The notes beneath the pieces are model-generated. The model did no database searches and was not told where the DNA came from. It worked only from the letters and a program-made list of their open reading frames with translations. Shown here in pieces: positions 7,782-15,877 of a stretch of 46,047 nucleotides of DNA (position 1 is its first letter; every line of letters starts with the position of its first letter). Where the stretch lies: positions 1 to 46,047 of the forward strand of contig CAIMDX010000036.1 of NCBI GenBank assembly GCA_903839905.1, in the 5' to 3' direction. Made by a program: the position numbers and the translations under genes. Source of the stretch: an uncultured bacterium (GTDB lineage Bacteria > Patescibacteriota > Minisyncoccia > Minisyncoccales > JAQTVQ01).

Positions 7782-8348
7782 ATGAAAATAGAATCAGCTC
7801 AATTTGCAAAAGGAGTGCGTGGCAGCGATCCCGTATTTGACGATGGGGTTCCCCAGGTCGCTTTTATCGGGCGTTCAAATGTGGGGAAGTCCAGTGTTAT
7901 CAATTCTTTGGTTGGCAGCAAGGACCTGGCAAAGACAAGTTCTTTCCCGGGGCGCACTCAAAAAATAAACTTGTTTCTGATCAACAAATCTTTGTATTTT
8001 GTTGATTTGCCTGGCTATGGTTACGCTAAAGTTCCGGATAAGTTGAAAGAAAGTATTGGAGCTATGGTAAACTGGTATTTTTTTGTTTCCGAATACGAAC
8101 AGAAAAAAGTGGTTTTGATTATTGATGCCAAGGTTGGTCCGACCGAAGACGATTTGGAGATTCTTTCCTCTTTAGATGAGCACAATAAAGATATTATTAT
8201 CGTAGCGAATAAAATAGACAAGATGAAGAAAAAGGAATGCGAGGATCAATTTAAGATAATAGAAGAGGCCATGGGAGGCCATAAAATTATTCCTTATTCT
8301 GCGAAAAAGAAGATTGGAGTAGAAGAATTGTTAAGAGAGATATTATAG
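7782..8348 (+). CDS. engB: Ribosome biogenesis GTPase EngB (YsxC/YihA)
   Basis: 188 residues from the ATG at 7782. Upstream codons in the same frame cover a terminator and a palindrome and are not coding. It is a Ras-like GTPase needed for assembly of the large ribosomal subunit. G1 GRSNVGKSS, G2 region FPGRTQ, G3 DLPGYGYAKV, G4 NKID and G5 SAKK are all present, in an order and spacing typical of EngB. It has its own promoter and its own downstream terminator. Confidence 0.95.
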   Translation: MKIESAQFAKGVRGSDPVFDDGVPQVAFIGRSNVGKSSVINSLVGSKDLAKTSSFPGRTQKINLFLINKSLYFVDLPGYGYAKVPDKLKESIGAMVNWYFFVSEYEQKKVVLIIDAKVGPTEDDLEILSSLDEHNKDIIIVANKIDKMKKKECEDQFKIIEEAMGGHKIIPYSAKKKIGVEELLREIL

Positions 8349-8374
8349 TATTTTCAGCGGTATTGGTTGGAACC

Positions 8375-8397
8375 AGCGGGAGAAATCCCGCTTTTTT
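8375..8397 (+). terminator. Intrinsic terminator of engB
   Basis: AGCGGGA-GAAA-TCCCGCT (8375-8392) followed by T's to 8397, then GTTGGAGCCGCCT. Same design and flank as the hairpins near 7027 and 10385. Confidence 0.8.
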
Positions 8398-8434
8398 GTT
8401 GGAGCCGCCTAACCAAAATGCGATTTTTTAGTTA

Positions 8435-8463
8435 TTGTTATTTTTGAACGGAAAAAGTAAAAT
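8435..8463 (+). promoter_or_regulatory. Promoter TTGTTA-N17-TAAAAT
   Basis: TTGTTA at 8435-8440 and TAAAAT at 8458-8463 with 17-bp spacing. The ATG follows nine bases later at 8473, giving a very short or absent leader. Confidence 0.45.
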
Positions 8464-8472
8464 TATATCAAT

Positions 8473-9315
8473 ATGAGTATGAGTAAAAAGAAAGGCATTG
8501 TTTTGTCAGTTTTAATTCTTGTGGTCGGGCTTTTTTATTATATAGGAGTTGAAGACCAAAACGGCCAGCTTGGTTCATCAAAAAAGCTCGCTTTTGAAGA
8601 TAAGGGGGATTTTAAAATTGTCTATGGCAAAACACAGAATCCCAGATACGCCGAATATAACAAGCTTCTTGAAAGTTCTAAGGGATTTGAAAGCATAGCT
8701 GTTTTTTTGAATGGGACATTTATACTGCAAAAAGATTTTCCGATTATCATTGAAGAGTGCGGTTTTATTAATGCTTATTACACTCCCGACGAAAAGAAAA
8801 TAGTCATATGCGATGAATTATTAGACAACCTTACTCAAAATTTTTCCTACATTGTCAAAACAAAAGAGGAAGTGGATAGAGCTGTAACCGGTGCCGCTTA
8901 TTTTATTCTTTTCCACGAATTAGGGCATGGGATGATAGATGTATATAATTTAACTTATTCCGGAAAGGAGGAAGATGTGGCTGACCAGCTGGCTTCCGTA
9001 ATTTTAACAGGCTTGGGCGAAGACGGACCCAAGGCTGCGATTACCGGAGCTAATTATTTTTACATTACAAGTTCTGAAATAGGTCCTGGTTATGCTTTTT
9101 GGGACGAGCATGCCTTGAATCAACAGCGCTATTATAATATTCTGTGCTGGGTCTACGGCAGTAATCCGCCAAAATTTAATTATTTTGTGGGAACTTACGG
9201 TTTGCCCCAAGATCGGGCAGCGCGTTGCCAATATGAATACGAAAAGATGTTTAAATTCTGGGATGCTAACCTAACGCCATATGTTAAAGTACAAATAAAA
9301 GCAGGGGCAAACTAG
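8473..9315 (+). CDS. Membrane-anchored DUF4344-like zinc metallopeptidase
   Basis: 280 residues. A basic N-terminus and one hydrophobic segment (about 8-25) predict an anchored extracytoplasmic protein. The HExxH zinc motif is FHELGHGM (H148, E149, H152), followed about 15 residues later by GKEEDVADQLAS, the position of the third ligand in gluzincin-like DUF4344 proteins. Six cysteines suggest disulfides outside the cell. Substrate unknown. It is followed after 11 nt by the RhuM-Fic gene, so the two are probably cotranscribed. ATG at 8479 is an alternative start. Confidence 0.75.
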   Translation: MSMSKKKGIVLSVLILVVGLFYYIGVEDQNGQLGSSKKLAFEDKGDFKIVYGKTQNPRYAEYNKLLESSKGFESIAVFLNGTFILQKDFPIIIEECGFINAYYTPDEKKIVICDELLDNLTQNFSYIVKTKEEVDRAVTGAAYFILFHELGHGMIDVYNLTYSGKEEDVADQLASVILTGLGEDGPKAAITGANYFYITSSEIGPGYAFWDEHALNQQRYYNILCWVYGSNPPKFNYFVGTYGLPQDRAARCQYEYEKMFKFWDANLTPYVKVQIKAGAN

Positions 9316-9326
9316 TAAAGACCATA

Positions 9327-10340
9327 ATGGCTCAAAAGAAAGACCAGGAAATTAAAAAAGGAGAAGTTGTTATCTATAAGTCCAAAAGCGGACCTTATTT
9401 GGATGTGCGTCTGGAGAAGGAAACGGTTTGGCTTACCCAAAAACAGATGGCCGGGCTTTTTGAAAAAGATGTCAGCACGATCAATGAGCATATTAAAAAT
9501 ATTTACAAAGAAGGGGAGCTGAAGAAGGGGGCAACTATCCGGAATTTCCGAATAGTTCAAAGGGAAGGAGGAAGGACTATTGAGAGGAAAGCGGATTTTT
9601 ATAATTTAGACGCAATCATCTCTGTCGGCTACCGCGTAAAATCTCCGAGCGGCACGCAATTCAGAATTTGGGCGACAAAAGTGTTAAGGAGCCATCTGCT
9701 TGAGGGCTATACTATCAATGAGCAGCGTTTATTGCAGGCAGAGAATAAATTTAGAAAGCTGCAGGAGGCTGTTTCTTTTTTACGGGAGAAATCGGAGAAT
9801 AAATTGCTTGCCGGCCAGGGGCGGGAAATATTAAATTTGCTTGCCGACTATTCCAAGACCCTTACTTTGCTTGATCAATACGACAAAGAAAAGTTAGCCT
9901 TGGTCAAAAAAGGGAAGGGTAAGTTTATTTTGGACTATTGGAAGGCAAGAGATGTAATCAGCGAAGTTAAAAGAGAGTTAATCCTTAAGAAGGAAGCAAG
10001 CGATCTTTTCGGCCAAGAGAACGGCGGCGGGTTGAAAGGTGCTATAGGAAGCATTTATCAGACATCCGGAGGCAATGAGCTTTATCCATCCTTGGAAGAA
10101 AAAGCCGCGCATCTTTTGTATTTTATAATTAAAGACCACCCTTTCGTGGACGGCAATAAACGCGCCGGCTCTTTTTTGTTTGTTTATTTTCTGGATAGAA
10201 ATAAAGGCCTTTATAAACGCAACGGCGAAAGGAAAATAAATGACAACGCTTTGACGGTCCTGTCTCTTTTGATCGCGGCGAGCGAGCGGAAGGAAAAAGA
10301 GAAAATGGTCAAAATCGTTACTAATTTGCTTGCGGCGTAA
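9327..10340 (+). CDS. RhuM-Fic/DOC fusion protein
   Basis: 337 residues. Residues about 15-130 form the RhuM (virulence protein) domain, recognisable by TVWLTQKQMAGLFEKDVSTINEHIKNI and RVKSPSGTQFRIWATKVLRSHLLEGY. A helical linker follows, and a C-terminal Fic domain carries the complete active-site loop HPFVDGNKR (271-279). Fic enzymes transfer AMP or related groups from nucleotides to protein hydroxyls; the DGNKR form fits AMP transfer better than the DANKR form of Doc kinases. No antitoxin-like ORF is adjacent. Target unknown. It probably shares a transcript with the metallopeptidase upstream. Confidence 0.9.
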   Translation: MAQKKDQEIKKGEVVIYKSKSGPYLDVRLEKETVWLTQKQMAGLFEKDVSTINEHIKNIYKEGELKKGATIRNFRIVQREGGRTIERKADFYNLDAIISVGYRVKSPSGTQFRIWATKVLRSHLLEGYTINEQRLLQAENKFRKLQEAVSFLREKSENKLLAGQGREILNLLADYSKTLTLLDQYDKEKLALVKKGKGKFILDYWKARDVISEVKRELILKKEASDLFGQENGGGLKGAIGSIYQTSGGNELYPSLEEKAAHLLYFIIKDHPFVDGNKRAGSFLFVYFLDRNKGLYKRNGERKINDNALTVLSLLIAASERKEKEKMVKIVTNLLAA

Positions 10341-10384
10341 ATTGAAGAATTAAGATTTTTTTTAAAATGCACCTTATTTGTTCT

Positions 10385-10405
10385 CGGGAGAGATCCCGTT
10401 TTTTT
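10385..10405 (+). terminator. Intrinsic terminator after the RhuM-Fic gene
   Basis: CGGGA-GAGA-TCCCG (10385-10398) plus seven T's, then GTTAGAGCC. The loop is a GNRA tetraloop as in the two preceding members of the series. Confidence 0.75.
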
Positions 10406-10438
10406 GTTAGAGCCATCATGGACGCTAGAGCCGATGGC

Positions 10439-10447
10439 TGGTAAAAT
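10439..10447 (+). promoter_or_regulatory. Extended -10 promoter, leaderless start
   Basis: TGG-TAAAAT with TAAAAT at 10442-10447. Six bases separate it from the ATG at 10454. Confidence 0.5.
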
Positions 10448-10453
10448 TTGAAT

Positions 10454-11398
10454 ATGGAATCTTTCCGAGTTAACTTTTTTGCCAGCATATTCGCTATCCT
10501 ATTGTTTTTGGGTTTTGGCTACTATTATAGGGAAGATGCTGGCCGTCTTTTGCGGGAGTTTTTAATTCAATCACAACCCTGCCAAAGACCAATAACATAT
10601 TCTATCGCAAATCTTGATACGCGTTTCGGTTTGACAGAAGCAGAATTATTGAGTGATATAAAACAGGCTGAAAAAATATGGGAATCGTCAATTAACAAAC
10701 AGTTATTTGAGTATTCGCTTACGGGAGACTTAAAAATAAATCTTATCTATGACTATCGGCAGAAAGATATGGACTCGTTGAGGAAAATAGGAATAGTTGT
10801 TAATGACGACCGGTCTACTTACGATGCGTTAAAAGCCAAGTATGACTCGCTTATTGCTTCTTATAATAAAGAAAAAGCACAATTGGATAAATTGATTGCG
10901 ACCTATAGCGCAGACAAAAAGGCTCTTGAAAAAGAGACCAATTATTGGAATAGCCGCGGCGGAGCGCCGAAGACGGAATATAATATATTAGAACAGAAAA
11001 GGATTGATTTAAATAATCAAGTTACAGTAATTAATCAAGCCGAAAACTCTTTGAATGAATTAGTTGATACTATAAATTCAGCAGAGATAGTTCTTAATAA
11101 ATTGATTGTTATCCTTAACCTCAAAGTAAATGAATATAGCACGATCAGTTCGTCAACTAGTAAAAAATTCACTGAAGGAGAATATGTAAGAGATGCAAGC
11201 GGAACGGCAATTAATATTTTCCAATTTAACAATACTAATCAGCTTGTAAGGGTTTTTGCCCATGAGTTTGGACACGCGCTAGGAATTGGGCATCTTGATA
11301 ATCCTAAAGCCATTATGTACTACCTTAACGAAGGTCTAAATGAAAAATTGACAGCAGACGATCTCGCAGCTTTAAAAAAGGTATGCGGGATCAAGTAA
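10454..11398 (+). CDS. Membrane-anchored matrixin-like (metzincin) metallopeptidase
   Basis: 314 residues from the ATG at 10454. One N-terminal membrane segment (about 8-25) is followed by an extracytoplasmic region. The extended zinc motif HEFGHALGIGH (H270, H274, H280) and a downstream Met-turn (IMYY, M288) identify a metzincin similar to M10 matrixins. Unlike usual matrixins, the catalytic region is interrupted by about 100 residues of predicted coiled coil (roughly 115-225, rich in Lys, Glu, Asn) between the N-terminal strands and the active-site helix. Substrate unknown. It is the second surface protease in this block. Confidence 0.8.
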   Translation: MESFRVNFFASIFAILLFLGFGYYYREDAGRLLREFLIQSQPCQRPITYSIANLDTRFGLTEAELLSDIKQAEKIWESSINKQLFEYSLTGDLKINLIYDYRQKDMDSLRKIGIVVNDDRSTYDALKAKYDSLIASYNKEKAQLDKLIATYSADKKALEKETNYWNSRGGAPKTEYNILEQKRIDLNNQVTVINQAENSLNELVDTINSAEIVLNKLIVILNLKVNEYSTISSSTSKKFTEGEYVRDASGTAINIFQFNNTNQLVRVFAHEFGHALGIGHLDNPKAIMYYLNEGLNEKLTADDLAALKKVCGIK

Positions 11399-11402
11399 AT
11401 AG

Positions 11403-11411
11403 TGGTATAAT
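11403..11411 (+). promoter_or_regulatory. Extended -10 promoter, leaderless start
   Basis: TGG-TATAAT (TATAAT 11406-11411), six bases before the ATG at 11418. It is only five bases past the upstream stop codon. Confidence 0.55.
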
Positions 11412-11417
11412 TAATTT

Positions 11418-11705
11418 ATGGAATCATTAATAAAAGCGGATGTTTTCTTTTTTATATCTTCCGTGGCAACGGTCGTCTTAGCGATTTTGGCTTCCATTTT
11501 TTTATTTTATTTAATCAAAGCCGGCAAAAATCTCTATATGCTTTCGGAGGCGCTTAAGGGCGAGTTTAAGGAATCGGAAGAATTTATCGCGGAACTTAAG
11601 GAGCGATTGGAAAATAGCGTGATTTTTCGGTTATTTTTCCCTCTGTCGTGGAGAAGGCGGCGGGCTTCGGTAAAAAATGATAGTGTCAAAAAAAGTCATA
11701 AATAG
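11418..11705 (+). CDS. Small single-pass membrane protein
   Basis: 95 residues: an N-terminal membrane helix (about 12-33), an amphipathic charged helix (about 40-68) and a basic Arg/Lys-rich tail. The layout recalls DUF948/YtxH-type envelope proteins but no family-specific motif is visible. It precedes a YtxH-like gene by 25 nt and probably shares its transcript. Function not recognised. Confidence 0.7.
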   Translation: MESLIKADVFFFISSVATVVLAILASIFLFYLIKAGKNLYMLSEALKGEFKESEEFIAELKERLENSVIFRLFFPLSWRRRRASVKNDSVKKSHK

Positions 11706-11730
11706 CATTTAATAATTAATTTTTTAGACA

Positions 11731-12147
11731 ATGGAAAAGAAAACAACAAAGAGCGGTTCGGGCGCGGCGAAATTAGCTGTCCTCGGCGCGAGCCTTGCCG
11801 GGTTAGCAGCAACGGCCTATTTTTTTCTTGGGCCAAAAGGGAAAAGACATCAGAGGCATGCCAAGGCTTGGGCCATCAAAATGAAGGGTGATGTCGTGGA
11901 AAAACTTGAGATGGCCAGTGATGTCAGCGAGCCTGTCTATCACGAAATCATTGATTCCGTGGCCGCAGAATACAAGAAAGGTATGAAGGCCAGCCACGAA
12001 GAAATAAGCGCACTGGCGCAAGATTTGAAAAAACATTGGAAGACAATTAGCAAACCAGCGCAATCCGCGAAGCGTGATACGGTGAAAGGTGCGGGAAAAG
12101 CGACAAAAAGACGGAGAATGGCAAGCAAAAAAGTTCCGCGCGCTTAA
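11731..12147 (+). CDS. YtxH-like protein with histone-H1-like basic tail
   Basis: 138 residues. The N-terminus has a Gly/Ala-rich membrane-inserting segment (about 11-32) ending in FLGPKGKRHQRH, the usual form of the YtxH/gas-vesicle-like family. A charged helix follows, and the last 30 residues are Lys/Arg/Ala-rich (KGAGKATKRRRMASKK), like the C-terminal tails of histone H1-type proteins. A membrane-nucleoid tether would fit this layout but is inference. It lies in a row of small envelope genes. Confidence 0.65.
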   Translation: MEKKTTKSGSGAAKLAVLGASLAGLAATAYFFLGPKGKRHQRHAKAWAIKMKGDVVEKLEMASDVSEPVYHEIIDSVAAEYKKGMKASHEEISALAQDLKKHWKTISKPAQSAKRDTVKGAGKATKRRRMASKKVPRA

Positions 12148-12210
12148 AGAAAGAGGGCAATTTTTATTTTATGCGCACATAGGGATACAATAATAACTAA
12201 AGTTAAAACT

Positions 12211-12597
12211 ATGGCTGACGCAATTATTTTTCAAATTTTGGGGCTAGCTTATTCGGCCATCGGCCTTGGGATGTTGGCTAACCCTCGTTTTTATGAAGCG
12301 ATGATAAAAAAAATGATTGTTGATGAGGCAGTGCTCTTTTTGACAGGGCTCTTAGTTTTAGCTATTGGCTGCCTTTTGGTCGTTTATCACAATATCTGGA
12401 CCGGCGGCTGGACAATGATTATAACTATTTTTGGCTGGCTGGCGCTGTTAAAAGGATTGATGGTGGTAGTCCTTCCGGAAGAATCAATAAAGTTTTATAA
12501 TTCTATAAAGATTTCCAAGGGGCAGTTGGGTGTTTACGGGATGATTGTTTCTATTTTGGGAGTTGCTTTTGTTTATCTCGGTTACTTTATTTTATAA
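12211..12597 (+). CDS. Four-helix integral membrane protein of unknown function
   Basis: 128 residues with four hydrophobic helices (about 4-22, 41-60, 66-88, 103-127) and short loops. No catalytic motif or known family signature is recognised with confidence. A weak TACAAT box at 12186-12191 could serve as its promoter. Codon use resembles its neighbours. Confidence 0.7.
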   Translation: MADAIIFQILGLAYSAIGLGMLANPRFYEAMIKKMIVDEAVLFLTGLLVLAIGCLLVVYHNIWTGGWTMIITIFGWLALLKGLMVVVLPEESIKFYNSIKISKGQLGVYGMIVSILGVAFVYLGYFIL

Positions 12598-12672
12598 ATA
12601 TTTTTAAGAGTTAAAACTATTTTTAATAATAGACGAAGTTAACAAAAGATATTTTCCTTTGCCGGTGTTTTC

Positions 12673-12681
12673 TGTTATAAT
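12673..12681 (+). promoter_or_regulatory. Extended -10 promoter TGTTATAAT
   Basis: TG-T-TATAAT with TATAAT at 12676-12681, placed to drive the 40-codon basic gene at 12716 with a leader of about 28 nt. Confidence 0.5.
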
Positions 12682-12715
12682 CAGAGAGTAATCAATTAAT
12701 TTATAAAATACATAT

Positions 12716-12838
12716 ATGGCAAAAAGAGCTGGAGCAGTGCTGGGCAAGCATAAAAAATCAAAATCCCACAAAACCAAAAAGAGGTTGGCAGCAAAGAAGG
12801 TTATGCTGGAAGCGAAGAAAACCAAGAAAAGAAAATAG
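12716..12838 (+). CDS. 40-residue strongly basic small protein
   Basis: A short ORF beginning MAKRAGAVLGKHKKSKSHKT, with 17 Lys/Arg in 40 residues and no acidic residues except one Glu. It has its own -10 box upstream and is closed by a clean terminator at 12871-12895, so this looks like a genuine monocistronic gene. Composition fits a small ribosome-associated or nucleic-acid-binding protein, but no family is recognised. A reading frame on the opposite strand (12604-13026) covers the same DNA and is much less protein-like. Confidence 0.7.
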   Translation: MAKRAGAVLGKHKKSKSHKTKKRLAAKKVMLEAKKTKKRK

Positions 12839-12870
12839 GACATAGTTATGCCAGTGATGCGGAGCAAACA

Positions 12871-12895
12871 AAAATCGCCAAGAAGGCGATTTTTT
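12871..12895 (+). terminator. Intrinsic terminator
   Basis: AAAATCGCC (12871-12879), loop AAGAA, GGCGATTTT (12885-12893), then TT. The T-run passes directly into TTGGTAGGAT (12894-12903), the -10 region of the next gene. Confidence 0.8.
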
Positions 12896-12897
12896 GG

Positions 12898-12903
12898 TAG
12901 GAT
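12898..12903 (+). promoter_or_regulatory. -10 box TAGGAT preceded by TTGG
   Basis: Terminator T-run and promoter are fused here. The ATG is at 12917, giving a leader of about seven bases. Confidence 0.4.
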
Positions 12904-12916
12904 GAATAATATATTT

Positions 12917-13255
12917 ATGGAAATACAACCAGAAACAACTTGCCCATCATGCGGATCAGCAATTCCAGCTATTGCATATTTTTGTTCTAATTGCGGCAAG
13001 CCATTAAGAGATAAGCCGCCTGCCACAACATTATCTAGGCAAATTGTTGTATATCTTATCAGTTTATTTTTGCCGCCATTTGGATTTTGGTATGCATGGA
13101 AATATTTAAAGAGAGCCGATCATGAATCAAGAAAAATAGGCATCATTGCAGTGATTTTAACTATGATATCAATGCTGGTTTCTATTTGGGCCTTTGAAGG
13201 TTTTATTAATTCGGTTAGTCAGTCTCTTGATTTGATAAATAATTTTAACTTATAG
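12917..13255 (+). CDS. Zinc-ribbon membrane protein
   Basis: 112 residues from the ATG at 12917; an in-frame ATG at 12848 lies upstream of the preceding terminator and is rejected. The N-terminus is a double-CxxC zinc ribbon, CPSCG...CSNCGKPL. Two hydrophobic segments follow (about 41-60 and 75-98). This resembles the many zinc-ribbon domain-containing membrane proteins of bacteria. Function unknown. Confidence 0.8.
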   Translation: MEIQPETTCPSCGSAIPAIAYFCSNCGKPLRDKPPATTLSRQIVVYLISLFLPPFGFWYAWKYLKRADHESRKIGIIAVILTMISMLVSIWAFEGFINSVSQSLDLINNFNL

Positions 13256-13295
13256 CATCATCCGTTTTCCAGGGCAGAAAAATGGTTTTATTTAT

Positions 13296-14267
13296 ATGAG
13301 CATGTTAATTGATGATGTTAAGATTAAAGCAAAGGCCGGCCGGGGCGGCGATGGCGCGGTGGCTTTCAATAAAGAGATGATGGCTCTCGGCCCGACAGGC
13401 GCTAGCGGGGGAAATGGCGGTAGTATTTATTTTGAAGGAGTGTCGGATTTGGGCGCGCTCGGGCAGTTTCGTTATAAAAAAGAATTAGCGGCGCAAAACG
13501 GAGAAAAGGGGAAGAACCAGTTTAACGACGGGCCAAATGGCGATGACCTGATTTTAAAAGTGCCAATCGGCACGGTGGTGCATAATTTATCAATTGCCAA
13601 AGACGATGAGATTATTTCTGTCGGCCAGCGCCTATTGGCGGCAAAAGGCGGACAAGGGGGAAAGGGTAATTTTAAATTTAGATCATCAATTAATACAAGT
13701 CCAACTGAATTTCAGGAGGGGACACCGGGAGAGGAATTTGAATTAAGATTGGAACTTAAGCTGATTGCCGATGTTGGTTTTATCGGCCTGCCGAATGTCG
13801 GCAAGTCAAGTTTGTTGAATCAGCTGACCAATGCCAAAAGCAAAGTGGCCAATTATTCTTTTACAACTCTTGAGCCGAACCTCGGCGTTTATTATGAATT
13901 AATTTTAGCCGATATTCCCGGGCTTATTGAAGGAGCATCGGAGGGCAAAGGGCTGGGCGTTAAATTTTTACGCCATATTGAACGCACTAAGATTCTTTTT
14001 CATTTTATTTCCGTCCAGTCGGCCGAACCGGCCAAAGATTATCAGACCATTAGAAATGAGCTAGGCGCTTATAATAAAGAATTGCTTGATAAACCGGAAT
14101 ACATTTTTTTAAGCAAATCCGACTTACTGGATAAAGATGAAGTTGATAAAAAGCTGGACGAATTGAAAGCCATCGGCAAGGAGGCGATTGCAATTTCAAT
14201 AATAGACGATGCCAGCATCAGCAGAGTTGAAAAAATATTGAGGGAGATCATCAAGCAAAAATATTAA
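13296..14267 (+). CDS. obg: Obg family GTPase
   Basis: 323 residues. The glycine-rich Obg fold (1-155; AGRGGDGAVAFNKE, GGQGGKGNFKF) is followed by a GTPase domain with G1 GLPNVGKSS (164-172), the FTTLEPNLGV switch, G3 DIPGLIEGA and G4 SKSD. The C-terminal OCT domain found in many homologues is absent. Obg acts in large-subunit assembly and stress control. ATG at 13302 is an equally plausible start, matching the usual MLIDDVKI beginning. Confidence 0.96.
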   Translation: MSMLIDDVKIKAKAGRGGDGAVAFNKEMMALGPTGASGGNGGSIYFEGVSDLGALGQFRYKKELAAQNGEKGKNQFNDGPNGDDLILKVPIGTVVHNLSIAKDDEIISVGQRLLAAKGGQGGKGNFKFRSSINTSPTEFQEGTPGEEFELRLELKLIADVGFIGLPNVGKSSLLNQLTNAKSKVANYSFTTLEPNLGVYYELILADIPGLIEGASEGKGLGVKFLRHIERTKILFHFISVQSAEPAKDYQTIRNELGAYNKELLDKPEYIFLSKSDLLDKDEVDKKLDELKAIGKEAIAISIIDDASISRVEKILREIIKQKY

Positions 14268-14413
14268 AGAGCGGCTCATTGTCCTTGGGCTCCGTCTATC
14301 TATAAATAGGAGCTAGATAGCCTGATTATTGCTTTGTTAAAATTGATTTTAGCTTTTAAAAGAGTAGACTTAAAAGAAAGACAGCTAGTCAAAATTTGGT
14401 CGTTAAATATTTA

Positions 14414-15755
14414 ATGCGTTTTATGTTTAATCGGCGGACAGTAGCTTATTATCTTCTTGAATTCACGATTATTGTTGCTGGCATTATCTCCGGAGTTTTT
14501 TTGGCGGTGCGGCAGGCGCAGGAGATAAAAGACGAATTGATCAAGATTGACAAAGTTTTAGCGTTGAGCGTTTCGGCGCAAGAGATTGAATCGTTGCAAG
14601 GTGATGCCAGCGATTTGCAAAATCCCAATTATATAAAACTGAAAACATTGCTTGCGCAGGCTGCCGAGATAGAAACAGAGGCAAGGTTTGTTTATATTTT
14701 CGGGCAGAAACCGGACGGAAGACTATTTTTTTATTTAGATAATGAGCCGGCAGATTCTCCCGATTATTCTCCTCCCGGCCAGATTTATGAACAAACAGTC
14801 CCGCAAGATTTTCAAATTTTTAAAGACGGACAGCCTCAAGTTTTTTCCAGCATTGATCAATGGGGCCGCTGGATTTCCATTGAAGTGCCGATTTTTGACG
14901 AGGCGAATAGCCGCGTTATTGCCAGTATGAATTTAGATATGTCCCAGCAACGCTATTACCAGCAGATTTTTTCCATTGGCGCGATACCTATATTAATATC
15001 AATTATATTCGTTTTATTGCTATTCAGCATTCGTCGTCTTTCTAAAAAAGAAGAGCAATTGGTTTACCAGCGGGCTACTTATCATTACAGCTCACGATTT
15101 GAAAACGCCGCTGACCGCCATTAAATGGATCGCCGAAGGGACCAGGGAATCGTTGCCGATGCCAGAGGATCAATTGAAGGAAAACCTTGAGAATATTTCT
15201 AAATCATCCCAAGAGATGTTTGCTTTCATTGACGATTTAACCAGCGCTTCTAAGGCTGACGCTGGTAAAATAATATCGGACAAAAAAGAAAAAATTAATA
15301 TTGGGGAGTTGACCAAAAAAGTGGTTGAAAATATGAGGTTGTTTGTAAAAGAAAAAAAGCTAACATTGGAATGTAATGTCGCTGCCGATATAAATGTGAT
15401 TGGCGATATGAATCCATTGCGCAGATCTTTAGCTAACTTGATTTCTAATGCTATAAAATATTCTTCGGAAGGCGGGCTTGTGCGGATTAATGTTCAAACA
15501 AAAGGCGGCAAAGCCATTTGGGAAATAAGCGATTACGGCATCGGTATTCCGAAAGAAGAGCAGGAGAAAGTTCTTTCTGGCTATTACCGGGCCAAGAATG
15601 CCAAGCGCAGCGCCATTCCCGGTACCGGCCTTGGCCTTTATTATGTTAAGAAGGTAGTTGAAGCGCACGATGGGAGTTTAATTATTTTTTCGGAAATAGA
15701 TAAGGGCACGAAGGCAACAATAGTTCTTCCGCTATCGGGAGACACAGAAGCATAA
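14414..15755 (+). CDS. Sensor histidine kinase, interrupted by a frameshift
   Basis: Two overlapping frames make one orphan sensor kinase. The first (to 15124) encodes a membrane helix (about 12-33), an extracytoplasmic sensor of about 150 residues and a second membrane helix. The second frame, readable from about 15081, encodes the phosphoacceptor H-box (HDLKTPLTAIKW, His codon 15093-15095). It then gives the HATPase domain with NLISNAIKYSS, DYGIGIP and GTGLGLYYVKK. The break lies at 15079-15080, where one extra T (or two missing bases) shifts the frame. No response regulator is adjacent. Start could also be the TTG at 14396. Confidence 0.85.
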
Positions 15756-15804
15756 TTTAAGGCCGAAGCAAGATTAATTTTTTCCTATACTTCAGCATTT
15801 TAGA

Positions 15805-15833
15805 TTGAATACTTGCCTTAATTTTGGTAGGAT
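15805..15833 (+). promoter_or_regulatory. Promoter TTGAAT-N17-TAGGAT
   Basis: TTGAAT 15805-15810 and TAGGAT 15828-15833 with 17-bp spacing. A GCAGG/CCTGC hairpin (15838-15854) falls at the predicted 5' end of the transcript. Confidence 0.45.
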
Positions 15834-15877
15834 TGTAGCAGGCTTGTTCCCTGCATTGCAAAGAATAGAGCGCGATA

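Noticed and set aside
12604..13026. 140-residue ORF on the minus strand
   Set aside because: It overlaps the basic small gene, its terminator and the zinc-ribbon gene on the plus strand, all of which have promoters and family features; its own sequence looks like an antisense shadow.
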